Below, piece by piece: positions 49,481-57,611 of a stretch of DNA of 61,723 nucleotides. This DNA is from Nitrospirae bacterium CG2_30_53_67. Lineage in GTDB: Bacteria > CG2-30-53-67. The notes below the pieces were generated by a model. The model worked only from the letters and a program-made list of their open reading frames with translations. It made no database searches and was not told where the DNA came from. The DNA lies in NCBI GenBank assembly GCA_001873285.1, contig MNYV01000076.1, positions 1 through 61,723 on the forward strand. Reading direction: 5' to 3'. The first letter of the stretch is position 1. Each line of letters begins with the position of its first letter. The translations under genes and the position numbers were made by a program.

Positions 49481-51117
49481 ATCAAAATCACCAACTCTCT
49501 CTCAAAGAGTTTCCCTATATCATCCGGTGGCGGGAAGACCGCTGCACCCGCTGCGGCCGCTGTACGGCCGTCTGCCCCGTCAATGCCATTGAACCTTCGG
49601 TCTTTTCCCAGCGGCTGGTGCAGTCAGAGGGAAGCACCCCCTTCCCCGCCGTGGTTCGAAGGATCACGCACGGAATCCGGCAGGTCACGGATATGGAAAG
49701 GCACTGCACCGGATGCAGCGCCTGCGCCCTGGTCTGTCCGAACGTCGCGATCGAACCGGAATACAACCCGCATCACAAGTTCCTTTTTTACAAGAACAAG
49801 GGGGGCGTTCCCTACAAGAGGGGCGGCCGGAGAAACGATCCAAGCCCATCCACCGTGGACCAATTGAAATTCACCCGGATCTCCATGCTCACGGACCCGG
49901 CGCTGGATGCCGGACGCCACGAATTCCACATCCGAACCCTCCTCGGAAGGAACCTTCCACCGGAAAAGCTCCCTCTGGAGGTCGAAGACGGTCTTCTTGC
50001 GGTCAAGAAGGATTCCGGATTCATCCCGCCGGTCAGGGAGATCTATCCGATTCGTATTGCAAGCATGTCCGTAGGCGCCCTCTCCCCGCACATGTGGGAA
50101 GGGCTGGCCATGGGGGTTGCTTACCTCAATGAAGTGGAAGGGCTTCCTGTGGTCATGTGCACCGGCGAAGGAGGCATACCGCCCAGGCTCCTGACCTCTC
50201 GTTTTGTGAAATATTTTATCATTCAGATCGCATCGGGTTATTTCGGCTGGGACGAGATCATCCATGCCATTCCGAAGATGGTGGAAGATCCCGCGGCTAT
50301 CGAGATCAAATACGGCCAGGGCGCAAAACCCGGAGACGGCGGCCTGCTCATGGCCTACAAGGTTCTCAAACTCATCGCAAAGATCCGGGGCGTGCCTGAA
50401 TACGTGGATCTCGCGTCTCCGCCCACCCACCAGACCCAGTATTCCATCGAGGAGGCCGTGGCCAAGATGATCCAATCCATGTCCATGGCCTGGGGGTTCC
50501 GTGTCCCGGTCTATCCCAAGATCTCCGGGACCAAGACGGCCAGGGCGGTCCTCAACAATCTGGCAAGAAATCCCTATGCGGCGGCCCTCTGCATCGACGG
50601 CGAAGACGGGGGGACCGGCGCGGCCTACAATATCTCCATGGACAAGATGGGTCACCCGATCGCATCCAACATCCGGGACTGCTACCTCGACCTGGTTAAA
50701 CAGGGGAAACAGAACGAACTCCCCCTGATCGCCGCAGGCGGCATGGGAAAGACCGGCAGCCTCGCGGCCAATGCCGCGGCCATGATCATGCTGGGAGCCT
50801 CGGCCGTGGACATCGGGAAATATATCATGCAGGCCGCGGCCGGCTGCCTTGGGAATGAATACAACCGCTGCAACCTCTGCAATACGGGACGGTGTCCCAG
50901 GGGGATCACCACGCAGGATCCCAAACTCTACAGGCGGCTCGACCCGGATAAGGTTGCGGAACGGGTGGTGGAGGTCTTCAAGTCCGCGGACGTGGAACTC
51001 AAGAAGATCTTTGCACCCATGGGGCGCAGCACTCAGCTCCCCATCGGCATGTCAGACGGCCTGGGTGTTGCGGACAAGGAGATCGCCGAACGGCTGAATA
51101 TCAGCTACGTCTGTTGA
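49459..51117 (+). CDS. Glutamate synthase FMN/ferredoxin subunit (GltB2-type)
   Basis: 552 residues. An N-terminal ferredoxin domain carries CTRCGRCTAVCP and CTGCSACALVCP for two 4Fe-4S clusters. The FMN TIM-barrel domain has GEGGIPPRLL, KYGQGAKPGDGG, CIDGEDGGTGAAY and IAAGGMGKTGSLAANAAAM. Near the end CNLCNTGRCPRGI gives the 3Fe-4S-type cysteine set. It reduces 2-iminoglutarate, using ammonia from the glutaminase subunit. The separation from the glutaminase is typical of the archaeal-type enzyme. Confidence 0.93.
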   Translation: MEPAERLDQNHQLSLKEFPYIIRWREDRCTRCGRCTAVCPVNAIEPSVFSQRLVQSEGSTPFPAVVRRITHGIRQVTDMERHCTGCSACALVCPNVAIEPEYNPHHKFLFYKNKGGVPYKRGGRRNDPSPSTVDQLKFTRISMLTDPALDAGRHEFHIRTLLGRNLPPEKLPLEVEDGLLAVKKDSGFIPPVREIYPIRIASMSVGALSPHMWEGLAMGVAYLNEVEGLPVVMCTGEGGIPPRLLTSRFVKYFIIQIASGYFGWDEIIHAIPKMVEDPAAIEIKYGQGAKPGDGGLLMAYKVLKLIAKIRGVPEYVDLASPPTHQTQYSIEEAVAKMIQSMSMAWGFRVPVYPKISGTKTARAVLNNLARNPYAAALCIDGEDGGTGAAYNISMDKMGHPIASNIRDCYLDLVKQGKQNELPLIAAGGMGKTGSLAANAAAMIMLGASAVDIGKYIMQAAAGCLGNEYNRCNLCNTGRCPRGITTQDPKLYRRLDPDKVAERVVEVFKSADVELKKIFAPMGRSTQLPIGMSDGLGVADKEIAERLNISYVC

Positions 51118-51140
51118 GAAAAAAGTGGATTATCTCCAAA

Positions 51141-51370
51141 AGAGTGGGTGAAAACATCAGGGGTCCAGGGGTCAAGGATTCCAGGGGTCAAGTGAAGTGT
51201 TAAAATCATAAGGGGCCGAGGATTATAGGGTCCAAGGGTTCCAGTGTTTTTCTCTGAAGATTTTGCTTGCGTTTCAGTATCTCACTTGAACCCTTGATCC
51301 CTCGACCCCTGGAACCCTATGGATCTTCAACCCTTGACCCCTTTTTACCCACTAGATGGGAGAAGAACCA
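51141..51370. repeat. Large palindromic intergenic repeat, copy B
   Basis: About 230 bp, sharing the words AGTGAAGTG, AGGGTTCCAGTGTTTTTCTCTG and the right end ATGGGAGAAGAACCA with copy A in the same order. A deletion relative to copy A removes about 80 bp. The two copies bracket the first two glutamate synthase genes. Confidence 0.8.
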
Positions 51371-51416
51371 AAAAAGCAGACGGAATACAGCAGACAGCCT
51401 ACAGGGAAAAAAATGA

Positions 51417-51620
51417 TCGTTCGCTTTGGGTCTGCGACAAATTTATGGGTAACCATTTCTCTAAGAGCGTCATTCCCCGACTTGATCGGGGAATCCAGAC
51501 AATTAAGGAACTGGATTGTCCGGTCAAGCCTGTCCTACGACTTGATCGGGGGACCGGACAATGACAACCATATGTAATCCTGATGTGTACCCACAAATTT
51601 GTCGCACACTCGTTCGCTTT
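51417..51620. repeat. Inverted-repeat element with 11-bp direct repeats
   Basis: Terminal inverted repeats TGCGACAAATTTATGGGTA (51433-51451) and TACCCACAAATTTGTCGCA (51588-51606) match at 18 of 19 positions. TCGTTCGCTTT is repeated directly outside each end (51417-51427, 51610-51620). The core contains two hairpin-forming units with GACTTGATCGGGG, a well-known dispersed palindrome type whose translation gives VIPRLDRGIQ. No transposase. Confidence 0.75.
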
Positions 51621-51660
51621 TCTGATTGCTGACCGCTGAAAGCTTTTTTGTGAGAAGACA

Positions 51661-53979
51661 ATGATCATTCATGGAAACATAAAAGGCAAGAGAGTCTCTT
51701 CCCGTGAACTCGAGGAACAAATCCAGAAAGCGGTCCGGGACGGACAAAGGGCGCTCTCCATCCGGGCGGACGGGCAGCACGGCATCGGCGGCCGCATCTG
51801 GCCCACCGGGCAGAAGGTCCGAATCACGGTGGAAGGTCCCGTGGGACAGCGTCTCGGAGGCATGGGCATGGACGGCGCCGAGATCATCGTAAAGGGAAGC
51901 GCCTCCGATGACGTGGGCTGGATCAACTGCGGGGCCAGGATTACGGTTCTTGGGGATGTGACCAACGGCGCCCACAATGCCGGCGCCCAGGGACTCCTCT
52001 ATGTCCAGGGAGGAGGCGGCGCCCGTTGCGATACCATGACCAAGGCCAACCCTCGGTTTGAACCGTTGCAATCCTGGTACTTCCGGGATGTAGGGGACTC
52101 TTTCGCAGAGTTCAAAGCAGGGGGCATCGCGGTGGTCTGCGGTGTGCATCCCAAAAATCCCGATAACATTCTCGGTTACCGTCCCTGTGTCGGGATGGTC
52201 GGAGGAAGCATCTACTTCCGGGGCCCCATTCAGGGATACAGTGAATCAGACGTCAAGTGCGTTGATCTCACCCCCCAGGACTGGGACTGGCTGTGCAAGA
52301 ACATCAAGCCGTACCTCAAGGCCATCGACCGGATGCCCTACCTTGGAGAATTGACCCGATCTCCCAAGGACTGGAAGAAACTCATCGCCTATACCCCGGC
52401 GGAAAAGGCCGAGCGCAAAGGAATGAAGATATCCACCACGGCGTTTAGGGCCCAAACCTGGGAGCCCACCGTGGGTAAAGGGGGCATCTTCGGCGAATAT
52501 CTGGATCACGATCAGACCCTTCTCCCCTATATTACAACCGGTGAGAATCGGCGGTTCCGCCCTGTCTGGAACCATCAGAAATATCTGCCCCCCTGTGCCT
52601 ATGCCTGTCCTTCACGGATCCCCTCCCACAGGCGGGCCTCCCTGATCCGTCAGAACAAGCTGCAGGAGGCCCTTGAACTGGCGCTTCAGTACAGTCCCTT
52701 CCCTGCCAGTGTCTGCGGCCAGATCTGCCCGAACCTTTGTATGGATGCCTGCACCCGGGGAAGGCTGGACAAACCCCTGGATATCAAAAACCTCGGAGCA
52801 TTGAGCCTGGATCTCCCCGCGCCCAAGAAGGCCCGGTCCACAGGGAAGAAGGTCGCGGTGATCGGGGCCGGTCCAGGCGGGCTTTCCGCGGCCTGGCAGC
52901 TGGCGCTCAAGGGACACAACGTGAGTCTTTATGAGACATCAGAAAGACTCGGCGGGAAAATGGAGTGGTGCGTCCCTCGTAACCGCCTGCCGCAGAAGAT
53001 CCTGAAAAAGGAGATCTCCCGTTTTGAAGAGCTGGGGGTCGGAATCCATCTGAAAACCAAAGTGACCGGGAAACTGTTCAAGGAGATTTACAGAAAACAC
53101 AACATCGTGGTCGTGGCCTGCGGCGCGCAGGAGGCCAGAACTATGCCCTTCCAGGGATCGGAACACGTGGTTCCCGGCATTGAATTCTTAAAACAGGTCA
53201 ACTACGGCGAACCCATGGACCTCGCAAGGAAAAAGGTGGTGGTCATCGGCGCCGGGAACGCCGGCATGGATATCGCCTGCCAGTCTTATAACTTGGGGGC
53301 CGAGTCCGTGACGGCCGTGGATATCCAGCCGCCCGCAAGTTTCAGCAAGGAACAGGAACTGGCAAAGGCCATGGGCACCCTGATCCTCTACCCCAAGATC
53401 GCGGAGAAATACGATCCAAAGAAAAAAAAGATCTATTTCCGGGACGGCGCCTCTTTAAATGCCGACGTGGTGATCATCTCCATCGGCGAGACCCCGGTCC
53501 TCGGCTTCCTGCCTCCGAGCGTGCACACGGAACGGGGGTTCATCACCGCCGATGAACACGGCCGGACATCGGATATAAAAGTATTCGCCGTGGGAGACGC
53601 CGCCCGGCCGGGACTCGTCACCCACGCCATCGGTCAGGGCCGTCTCACCGCAGAAGCGATACACGCCCAGATGATGAACTTTGATCTGATCCCGGAAATC
53701 AAGCAGGTCATTCCTTACGATAGGATCAGGACCGTCTATTACGAAAGATCCCTGCTCGATGAATTTGTGCCGCAAAAAGAAGCGGACCGCTGTATGTCCT
53801 GCGGATCATGCAGGGACTGCCGCATGTGCGAGACCGCCTGTTATTACGGGGCCATCACGCGCAAGGAAACCGAAGACGGCGGATTTGAATATGTGGCGGA
53901 CCCCAAACTCTGCATCGGCTGCGGTTTCTGCACAGGCATCTGTCCCAGCGGGGTTTGGGAGATGGTTCAAAACATCTGA
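51661..53979 (+). CDS. Glutamate synthase GXGXG domain fused to the NADPH-oxidoreductase (GltD-like) and ferredoxin domains
   Basis: 772 residues in three parts. Residues 1-250: GXGXG beta-helix domain of GltB (GQRLGGMGMDGAEIIVKG, GDVTNGAHNAGAQGLLYV). Residues about 300-690: GltD-like FeS/flavin oxidoreductase with CAYACPSRIP, CGQICPNLCMDAC, FAD motif VAVIGAGPGGLSAAW, NAD(P)H motif VVVIGAGNAGMDIAC and VFAVGDAARPGLV. Residues 700-772: ferredoxin CMSCGSCRDCRMCETAC and CIGCGFCTGICP. Together with the two preceding genes this completes a glutamate synthase. Confidence 0.92.
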   Translation: MIIHGNIKGKRVSSRELEEQIQKAVRDGQRALSIRADGQHGIGGRIWPTGQKVRITVEGPVGQRLGGMGMDGAEIIVKGSASDDVGWINCGARITVLGDVTNGAHNAGAQGLLYVQGGGGARCDTMTKANPRFEPLQSWYFRDVGDSFAEFKAGGIAVVCGVHPKNPDNILGYRPCVGMVGGSIYFRGPIQGYSESDVKCVDLTPQDWDWLCKNIKPYLKAIDRMPYLGELTRSPKDWKKLIAYTPAEKAERKGMKISTTAFRAQTWEPTVGKGGIFGEYLDHDQTLLPYITTGENRRFRPVWNHQKYLPPCAYACPSRIPSHRRASLIRQNKLQEALELALQYSPFPASVCGQICPNLCMDACTRGRLDKPLDIKNLGALSLDLPAPKKARSTGKKVAVIGAGPGGLSAAWQLALKGHNVSLYETSERLGGKMEWCVPRNRLPQKILKKEISRFEELGVGIHLKTKVTGKLFKEIYRKHNIVVVACGAQEARTMPFQGSEHVVPGIEFLKQVNYGEPMDLARKKVVVIGAGNAGMDIACQSYNLGAESVTAVDIQPPASFSKEQELAKAMGTLILYPKIAEKYDPKKKKIYFRDGASLNADVVIISIGETPVLGFLPPSVHTERGFITADEHGRTSDIKVFAVGDAARPGLVTHAIGQGRLTAEAIHAQMMNFDLIPEIKQVIPYDRIRTVYYERSLLDEFVPQKEADRCMSCGSCRDCRMCETACYYGAITRKETEDGGFEYVADPKLCIGCGFCTGICPSGVWEMVQNI

Positions 53980-54038
53980 TCCATCAACTGATCCTGTCTG
54001 AAAATAGTCTATAACCTTATTCCCTGTTGAGGAGCGCC

Positions 54039-55022
54039 ATGAGAACAATAAAACCCCTGATGCGTTGTCTGATCCTGATCATCCTGTTTATGCTCCCCGG
54101 GTGCATCACAGTCCAGGTGGGGATGCGGTCGCCCCAGGACAGACTCAGAGAGACCGTGGTCCAGGACAAGGGATGGAACAAGATCCTGATCCTGGACATC
54201 AACGGATTCCTGAGTGATGTGGGTCCCTGGAAGCCCTATTCCCCCCCGGTGACCGTGCTCAATGACGTGAAAGAGAAACTCCGCAAAGCCGAAAAGGACA
54301 GCCGGATCAAGGGGGTGATCCTCCGGATCAACAGCCCCGGCGGAACCGTGACCGCTTCGGACAGCATCTACGACGAAATCAAACAATTCAAGGAGAAAAA
54401 GCGCGTCCCCGTAGCGGCCCAGATGATGGACACCGCGGCATCAGGAGGCTATTACGTGGCCTTGGCCGCGGACCGGATCGTGGCCCAGCCGACCAGCATC
54501 ACCGGAAGCATCGGGGTCATGGTTCAGAAATTCGACGTGCATGAACTGCTCGCCAAGATCGGCGTCATGAACACCCCGGTAAAATCCGGCGAGCACAAGG
54601 ATATCGGTTCCCCGTTCAGGCCCCAGACCGAAGAGGAACAAAAACTGCTTCAGAAGACCATTGATGAACTCTACGGCCGTTTTGTGCAGACCGTGGCTGA
54701 TAACCGGAAGGGACTCACGCGGGATGAAGTCCTGGCCCTGGCCGACGGGAGGATCTATACCTCTGAACAGGCCCTGAAGAACAGGCTCATTGACCGGATC
54801 GGTTATTTAAACGATGCCATTGATGAAGTAAAAAACATGGCCGGTCTGGAAACGGCCCGGGTGATCATCTACCACGTCCCATCCGCCTATACGGAGAACA
54901 TCTATTCGTCCGTTCCCCTTCCCCCGGTCAGTGAGATTCATCTCCTCAATCTGAACCGGGACCTTGCAGGATTGGGGAGTCCGTTCCTCTATCTGTGGGA
55001 GCCAGGGTTTCAGGGCTGGTGA
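54039..55022 (+). CDS. sppA: Signal peptide peptidase SppA, lipoprotein-type N-terminus
   Basis: Membrane serine protease that degrades cleaved signal peptides. The signal sequence ends FMLPGC, a lipobox. Catalytic Ser is in DTAASGGYY and the general-base Lys in VKSGEHKDIGSPF, as in the short Gram-positive-type SppA. LRINSPGGTVTASD is also conserved. The ATG at 54039 follows GAGGAG; a TTG at 54027 is part of that site. The 3' end overlaps the convergent M23 gene by 77 bases. Confidence 0.93.
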   Translation: MRTIKPLMRCLILIILFMLPGCITVQVGMRSPQDRLRETVVQDKGWNKILILDINGFLSDVGPWKPYSPPVTVLNDVKEKLRKAEKDSRIKGVILRINSPGGTVTASDSIYDEIKQFKEKKRVPVAAQMMDTAASGGYYVALAADRIVAQPTSITGSIGVMVQKFDVHELLAKIGVMNTPVKSGEHKDIGSPFRPQTEEEQKLLQKTIDELYGRFVQTVADNRKGLTRDEVLALADGRIYTSEQALKNRLIDRIGYLNDAIDEVKNMAGLETARVIIYHVPSAYTENIYSSVPLPPVSEIHLLNLNRDLAGLGSPFLYLWEPGFQGW

Positions 55023-55983
55023 TGCCCCGTGCAGCCGCACCCGAGGAAAGCGGAAGAGAGACCAGGGAGAAGGGATCCACCCTGGCGCCGTTGAGTTTCA
55101 CGCCCCAGTGCAGGTGGGGTCCGGTCACGCGTCCCGTGGCGCCCACGTGCCCGATGACCTCCTCTCTACTGACAGAAGACCCCTTCCCGACCGTCATGTC
55201 ATTCAGATGCGCATACAGGGTATAGAGCCCGAATCCGTGGTCCAGAATCACGGTATGGCCGCTGAAGAAGAGATCGCCGGCAAAAACCACCCGACCGGCA
55301 TTGGAGGCATGGACCTCTGTCCCGGAGGCGGCCTTAAGGTCGGCGCCTGAATGCGGGTTCCTGGGTTCCCCGTTGATGATCCTCCGGAGCCCGAACCGGC
55401 TTCCGCTTTGCACATCAAGCGGCACGGCAAAACCCTGATCGAAGATCCGATCAGGATTCTGTATACTGAAAATGGCGTCCTGCAGTTTCTGTTCCTCTTT
55501 ATACCGTTTCAGGTCCTTGCCGGACAGGTGGACGTACTTCTCGTCCACGGTGATCCGTTCCACGGGAAATTCTTTTTTCTGAATTTTCAGGATCATGGTT
55601 CCCGATGACTCGATGCCGTCAGGGAACTCCGCCCGATAAGTGAGGGTCTGCTCTCCGGGCGGGATATCCAGGTCGATCCCGGCCAGCCCCATCCAGACCT
55701 TTTTGTCCTCGGCCGGGAAGAACAGGATCTTCTGTTTGCCGAGGGAGGCGCTCACCCTGGCAATCTCCCGAGGGGATCCGACCCGGATTAGGACCGCCTC
55801 CCCGGGAAAGAGTTCCTTGGGTAATGTTTCGAACTGCAGATCTCTCTTCGGGACTTCCTTCGAAACCATGGAAGACGGGTCACGCTCAGGGAGGTCCGGT
55901 GCGCCGTGACCGATGACGGTCATCCCCAAGGCGGCGAGCATGGCCCCCATAAAAAACAGAAGGGTAAAACCGGGACGCGGCAT
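54946..55983 (-). CDS. M23-family (LytM) peptidoglycan endopeptidase
   Basis: An exported 345-residue protein with an N-terminal signal segment (PGFTLLFFMGAMLAALGMT). Zinc ligands of LytM are seen: His and Asp in NPHSGADLKAASGTEV, and HLHWGV; YTLYAHLNDMTVGKGSSV is typical. It cuts peptide cross-links or may activate amidases if inactive. The ATG at 55983 has AAGGAG upstream. The last 35 residues are low-complexity and are read from sequence antisense to sppA, suggesting loss of an earlier stop codon. Confidence 0.9.
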   Translation of the reverse strand: MPRPGFTLLFFMGAMLAALGMTVIGHGAPDLPERDPSSMVSKEVPKRDLQFETLPKELFPGEAVLIRVGSPREIARVSASLGKQKILFFPAEDKKVWMGLAGIDLDIPPGEQTLTYRAEFPDGIESSGTMILKIQKKEFPVERITVDEKYVHLSGKDLKRYKEEQKLQDAIFSIQNPDRIFDQGFAVPLDVQSGSRFGLRRIINGEPRNPHSGADLKAASGTEVHASNAGRVVFAGDLFFSGHTVILDHGFGLYTLYAHLNDMTVGKGSSVSREEVIGHVGATGRVTGPHLHWGVKLNGARVDPFSLVSLPLSSGAAARGITSPETLAPTDRGTDSPILQGPGSD

Positions 55984-55984
55984 T

Positions 55985-56126
55985 CTATTCTTCACTCCTT
56001 CCGGAAAGGCCGCAGCGGATATACTCAATCTTGATGCACCGGTCCATGACCACCTCGATCCCGGCCGCTTCCAGTCTCCTCGCGGCCTCAACAACCACGG
56101 CCTCCCCGTCTTTGACTTTCCGGATC
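55985..56126 (-). pseudogene. C-terminal remnant of a CoA-binding domain protein
   Basis: About 47 codons encode EAARRLEAAGIEVVMDRCIK and IEYIRCGL, matching the C-terminal end of CoA-binding (YccU-like) proteins, in which VVMDRCIKIE is a hallmark. The preceding two thirds are missing; a hairpin repeat and the tsaC-type gene take their place. The stop overlaps the M23 start region (TAGAATG), as in an original operon. Confidence 0.7.
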
Positions 56127-56138
56127 TTCTTTTCACAC

Positions 56139-56176
56139 GTGAAATTCCGCCGCCCTTTGGGGGGGCGGAATTTCAC
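56139..56176. terminator. Strong hairpin after the Sua5-type gene
   Basis: GTGAAATTCCGCC (56139-56151) and GGCGGAATTTCAC (56164-56176) form a perfect 13-bp stem that can extend through CCC/GGG. The TGA stop of the upstream gene lies within it. No T-run follows, so it is a pause, a weak terminator or a repeat rather than a classic rho-independent terminator. Confidence 0.55.
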
Positions 56177-56793
56177 TGCATGAAGAACTTCAGATCCCCA
56201 GACCCTTCCCGCATGATCTCGATCTTGTTGTCCACGAGGGAGATGACGCTGGAAGGAAGGACGGGCAGGATGCCGCAATTCAGGATCAGATCCACTTGCC
56301 CACCGAATTGTTCAAGAAGTTCTTCCGGGTCCGAGATGACTTCCTCTGTGCTCCGGTTGGTGCTGGTGCTGATGATGGGGTTCCCCAGTTCCTTCACGAG
56401 CAAAAGAGGGACGGGATGTTCCGGGATCCGGATCCCGACGGTCTTGCTCCTGCTCCGGAGCAGCCTCGGAGTCTCTCTGCTGGCCGGAAGAATGAAGGTG
56501 TAAGGCCCCGGCAGAAACCGCTTCAGAATGCGGTACGCAAAATTGGAGACCATGGCATACCGGCTGATATGGGTCAGATCCGAGCAGACAAAAGACATGG
56601 GTTTCTTGGGATCTCTCCCTTTGATACGGATGATGCGGTTGACCGCATGAATGTTGGTAATGTCGCACCCCAGACCGTAAACGGTATCGGTGGGATAGAT
56701 GATGACGCCGCCGGAACGCATGACTTCAACCGCCCGCTGAATGTGTCGTCCCTGGGGATTCTTAACATGGATATGGAGGACCGGAGCGGCCAT
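56173..56793 (-). CDS. tsaC: L-threonylcarbamoyladenylate synthase (Sua5/YwlC/YciO family)
   Basis: Makes threonylcarbamoyl-AMP from threonine, bicarbonate and ATP for t6A tRNA modification. GGVIIYPTDTVYGLGCDI, KGRDPKKPMSF, FLPGPYTFILPA, VGIRIPEHPV and ISTSTNRS are family motifs (KxR...SxN). 206 residues, single domain. The YciO branch has an uncertain function, and this sequence could belong to it; the symbol is therefore tentative. Confidence 0.85.
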   Translation of the reverse strand: MAAPVLHIHVKNPQGRHIQRAVEVMRSGGVIIYPTDTVYGLGCDITNIHAVNRIIRIKGRDPKKPMSFVCSDLTHISRYAMVSNFAYRILKRFLPGPYTFILPASRETPRLLRSRSKTVGIRIPEHPVPLLLVKELGNPIISTSTNRSTEEVISDPEELLEQFGGQVDLILNCGILPVLPSSVISLVDNKIEIMREGSGDLKFFMQ

Positions 56794-56940
56794 AAATGCT
56801 TTATCCTTTGGGAAAGGATTATACCCAAACCATGGAATCTTGTACAGTCAAAAAGGCGGGCCGGGCCGGGCCGGTTATGCTCCGGAATCCTGTATATCAA
56901 GGGGATGAAGGCGGCGCTCAATCAAGAAAAATCAGGGCCG

Positions 56941-57507
56941 TTAAGAAACAGATCGGGGACTTGCAACTAGGGTCCGCCCGTCCGGGTCGACCGCATCACA
57001 GATGAGGTCGGAAAAATCGTCTGCCAGTTTTTCTTCCTCATCATGATCCATGGCGATCCCGGAGGCATCTCTTAAAAAATGAAAATATTCATGCACCAGG
57101 GTCTTGATATCATAATCCCTGGTGATATAAATGGTCTTACTCTCGGAATCATAAAGGCCGTCTACAGGGAGAAGCAGCCCGTACCGGCCGATCACCCTGC
57201 TGTTCATGGTCTGGTCCGAGATGATCTGGATCTCCAGTTCTCTCCGACCGCTTTTGAACTGATCATCCTTGAGACGCAGACCGACCCGCTTCTCAATGAA
57301 GCTTGGATAGACTTTGAACGAGACCTCCAGATACTTGTTGATCTCGTCATACTTGTTATACTCATGGTAGATCTGGGTCCTGCAGAACTCATTCTCCAGG
57401 GCCATGAACTTGACCAGTTCCACCCCCCCGTTGCTGTAACGGGCTCCGAGCATGTCGTTTTGGAGAAGGATCAGCACAAAGGATATCAAAAAAACTGTGC
57501 GTTTCAT
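56941..57507 (-). CDS. Small exported HEXXH metallopeptidase-like protein
   Basis: 188 residues with a signal peptide (MKRTVFLISFVLILLQ). A zinc-protease motif LVHEYFHFLRD (HExxH) is followed about 15 residues later by EEEKLADDFSDLI, where the acidic residues could provide the third ligand as in gluzincins. No named family was recognised. The ATG at 57507 is one codon inside a TTG. Unknown substrate; neighbours are envelope-related. Confidence 0.65.
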   Translation of the reverse strand: MKRTVFLISFVLILLQNDMLGARYSNGGVELVKFMALENEFCRTQIYHEYNKYDEINKYLEVSFKVYPSFIEKRVGLRLKDDQFKSGRRELEIQIISDQTMNSRVIGRYGLLLPVDGLYDSESKTIYITRDYDIKTLVHEYFHFLRDASGIAMDHDEEEKLADDFSDLICDAVDPDGRTLVASPRSVS

Positions 57508-57611
57508 CAAACAACTTCCTGCTTCATTCTCTGCCTATGGCAGGGGCTCTTAAATGCATTTCCTGTCTTATTTTTCGGCATTTTATAAAAATACTTTAAT
57601 ATTTTTTAAAC

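Larger units (their letters stand above)
51118..51660. other. Repeat-filled gap inside the glutamate synthase cluster
   Basis: About 540 bases without a gene separate subunits two and three. They contain palindromic repeat copy B and a separate inverted-repeat element (both listed). No terminator with a T-run was seen, so read-through to the third gene is possible but not assured. Confidence 0.7.

Noticed and set aside
51319-51577. Open frames encoding VIPRLDRGIQ
   Set aside because: This is the usual translation of a dispersed GACTTGATCGGGG palindrome, not a protein.
56820-56870. TATAAT upstream of the Sua5-type gene as a promoter
   Set aside because: The only TTGACT lies 22 bases away, too far for sigma-70, and no extended -10 is present.
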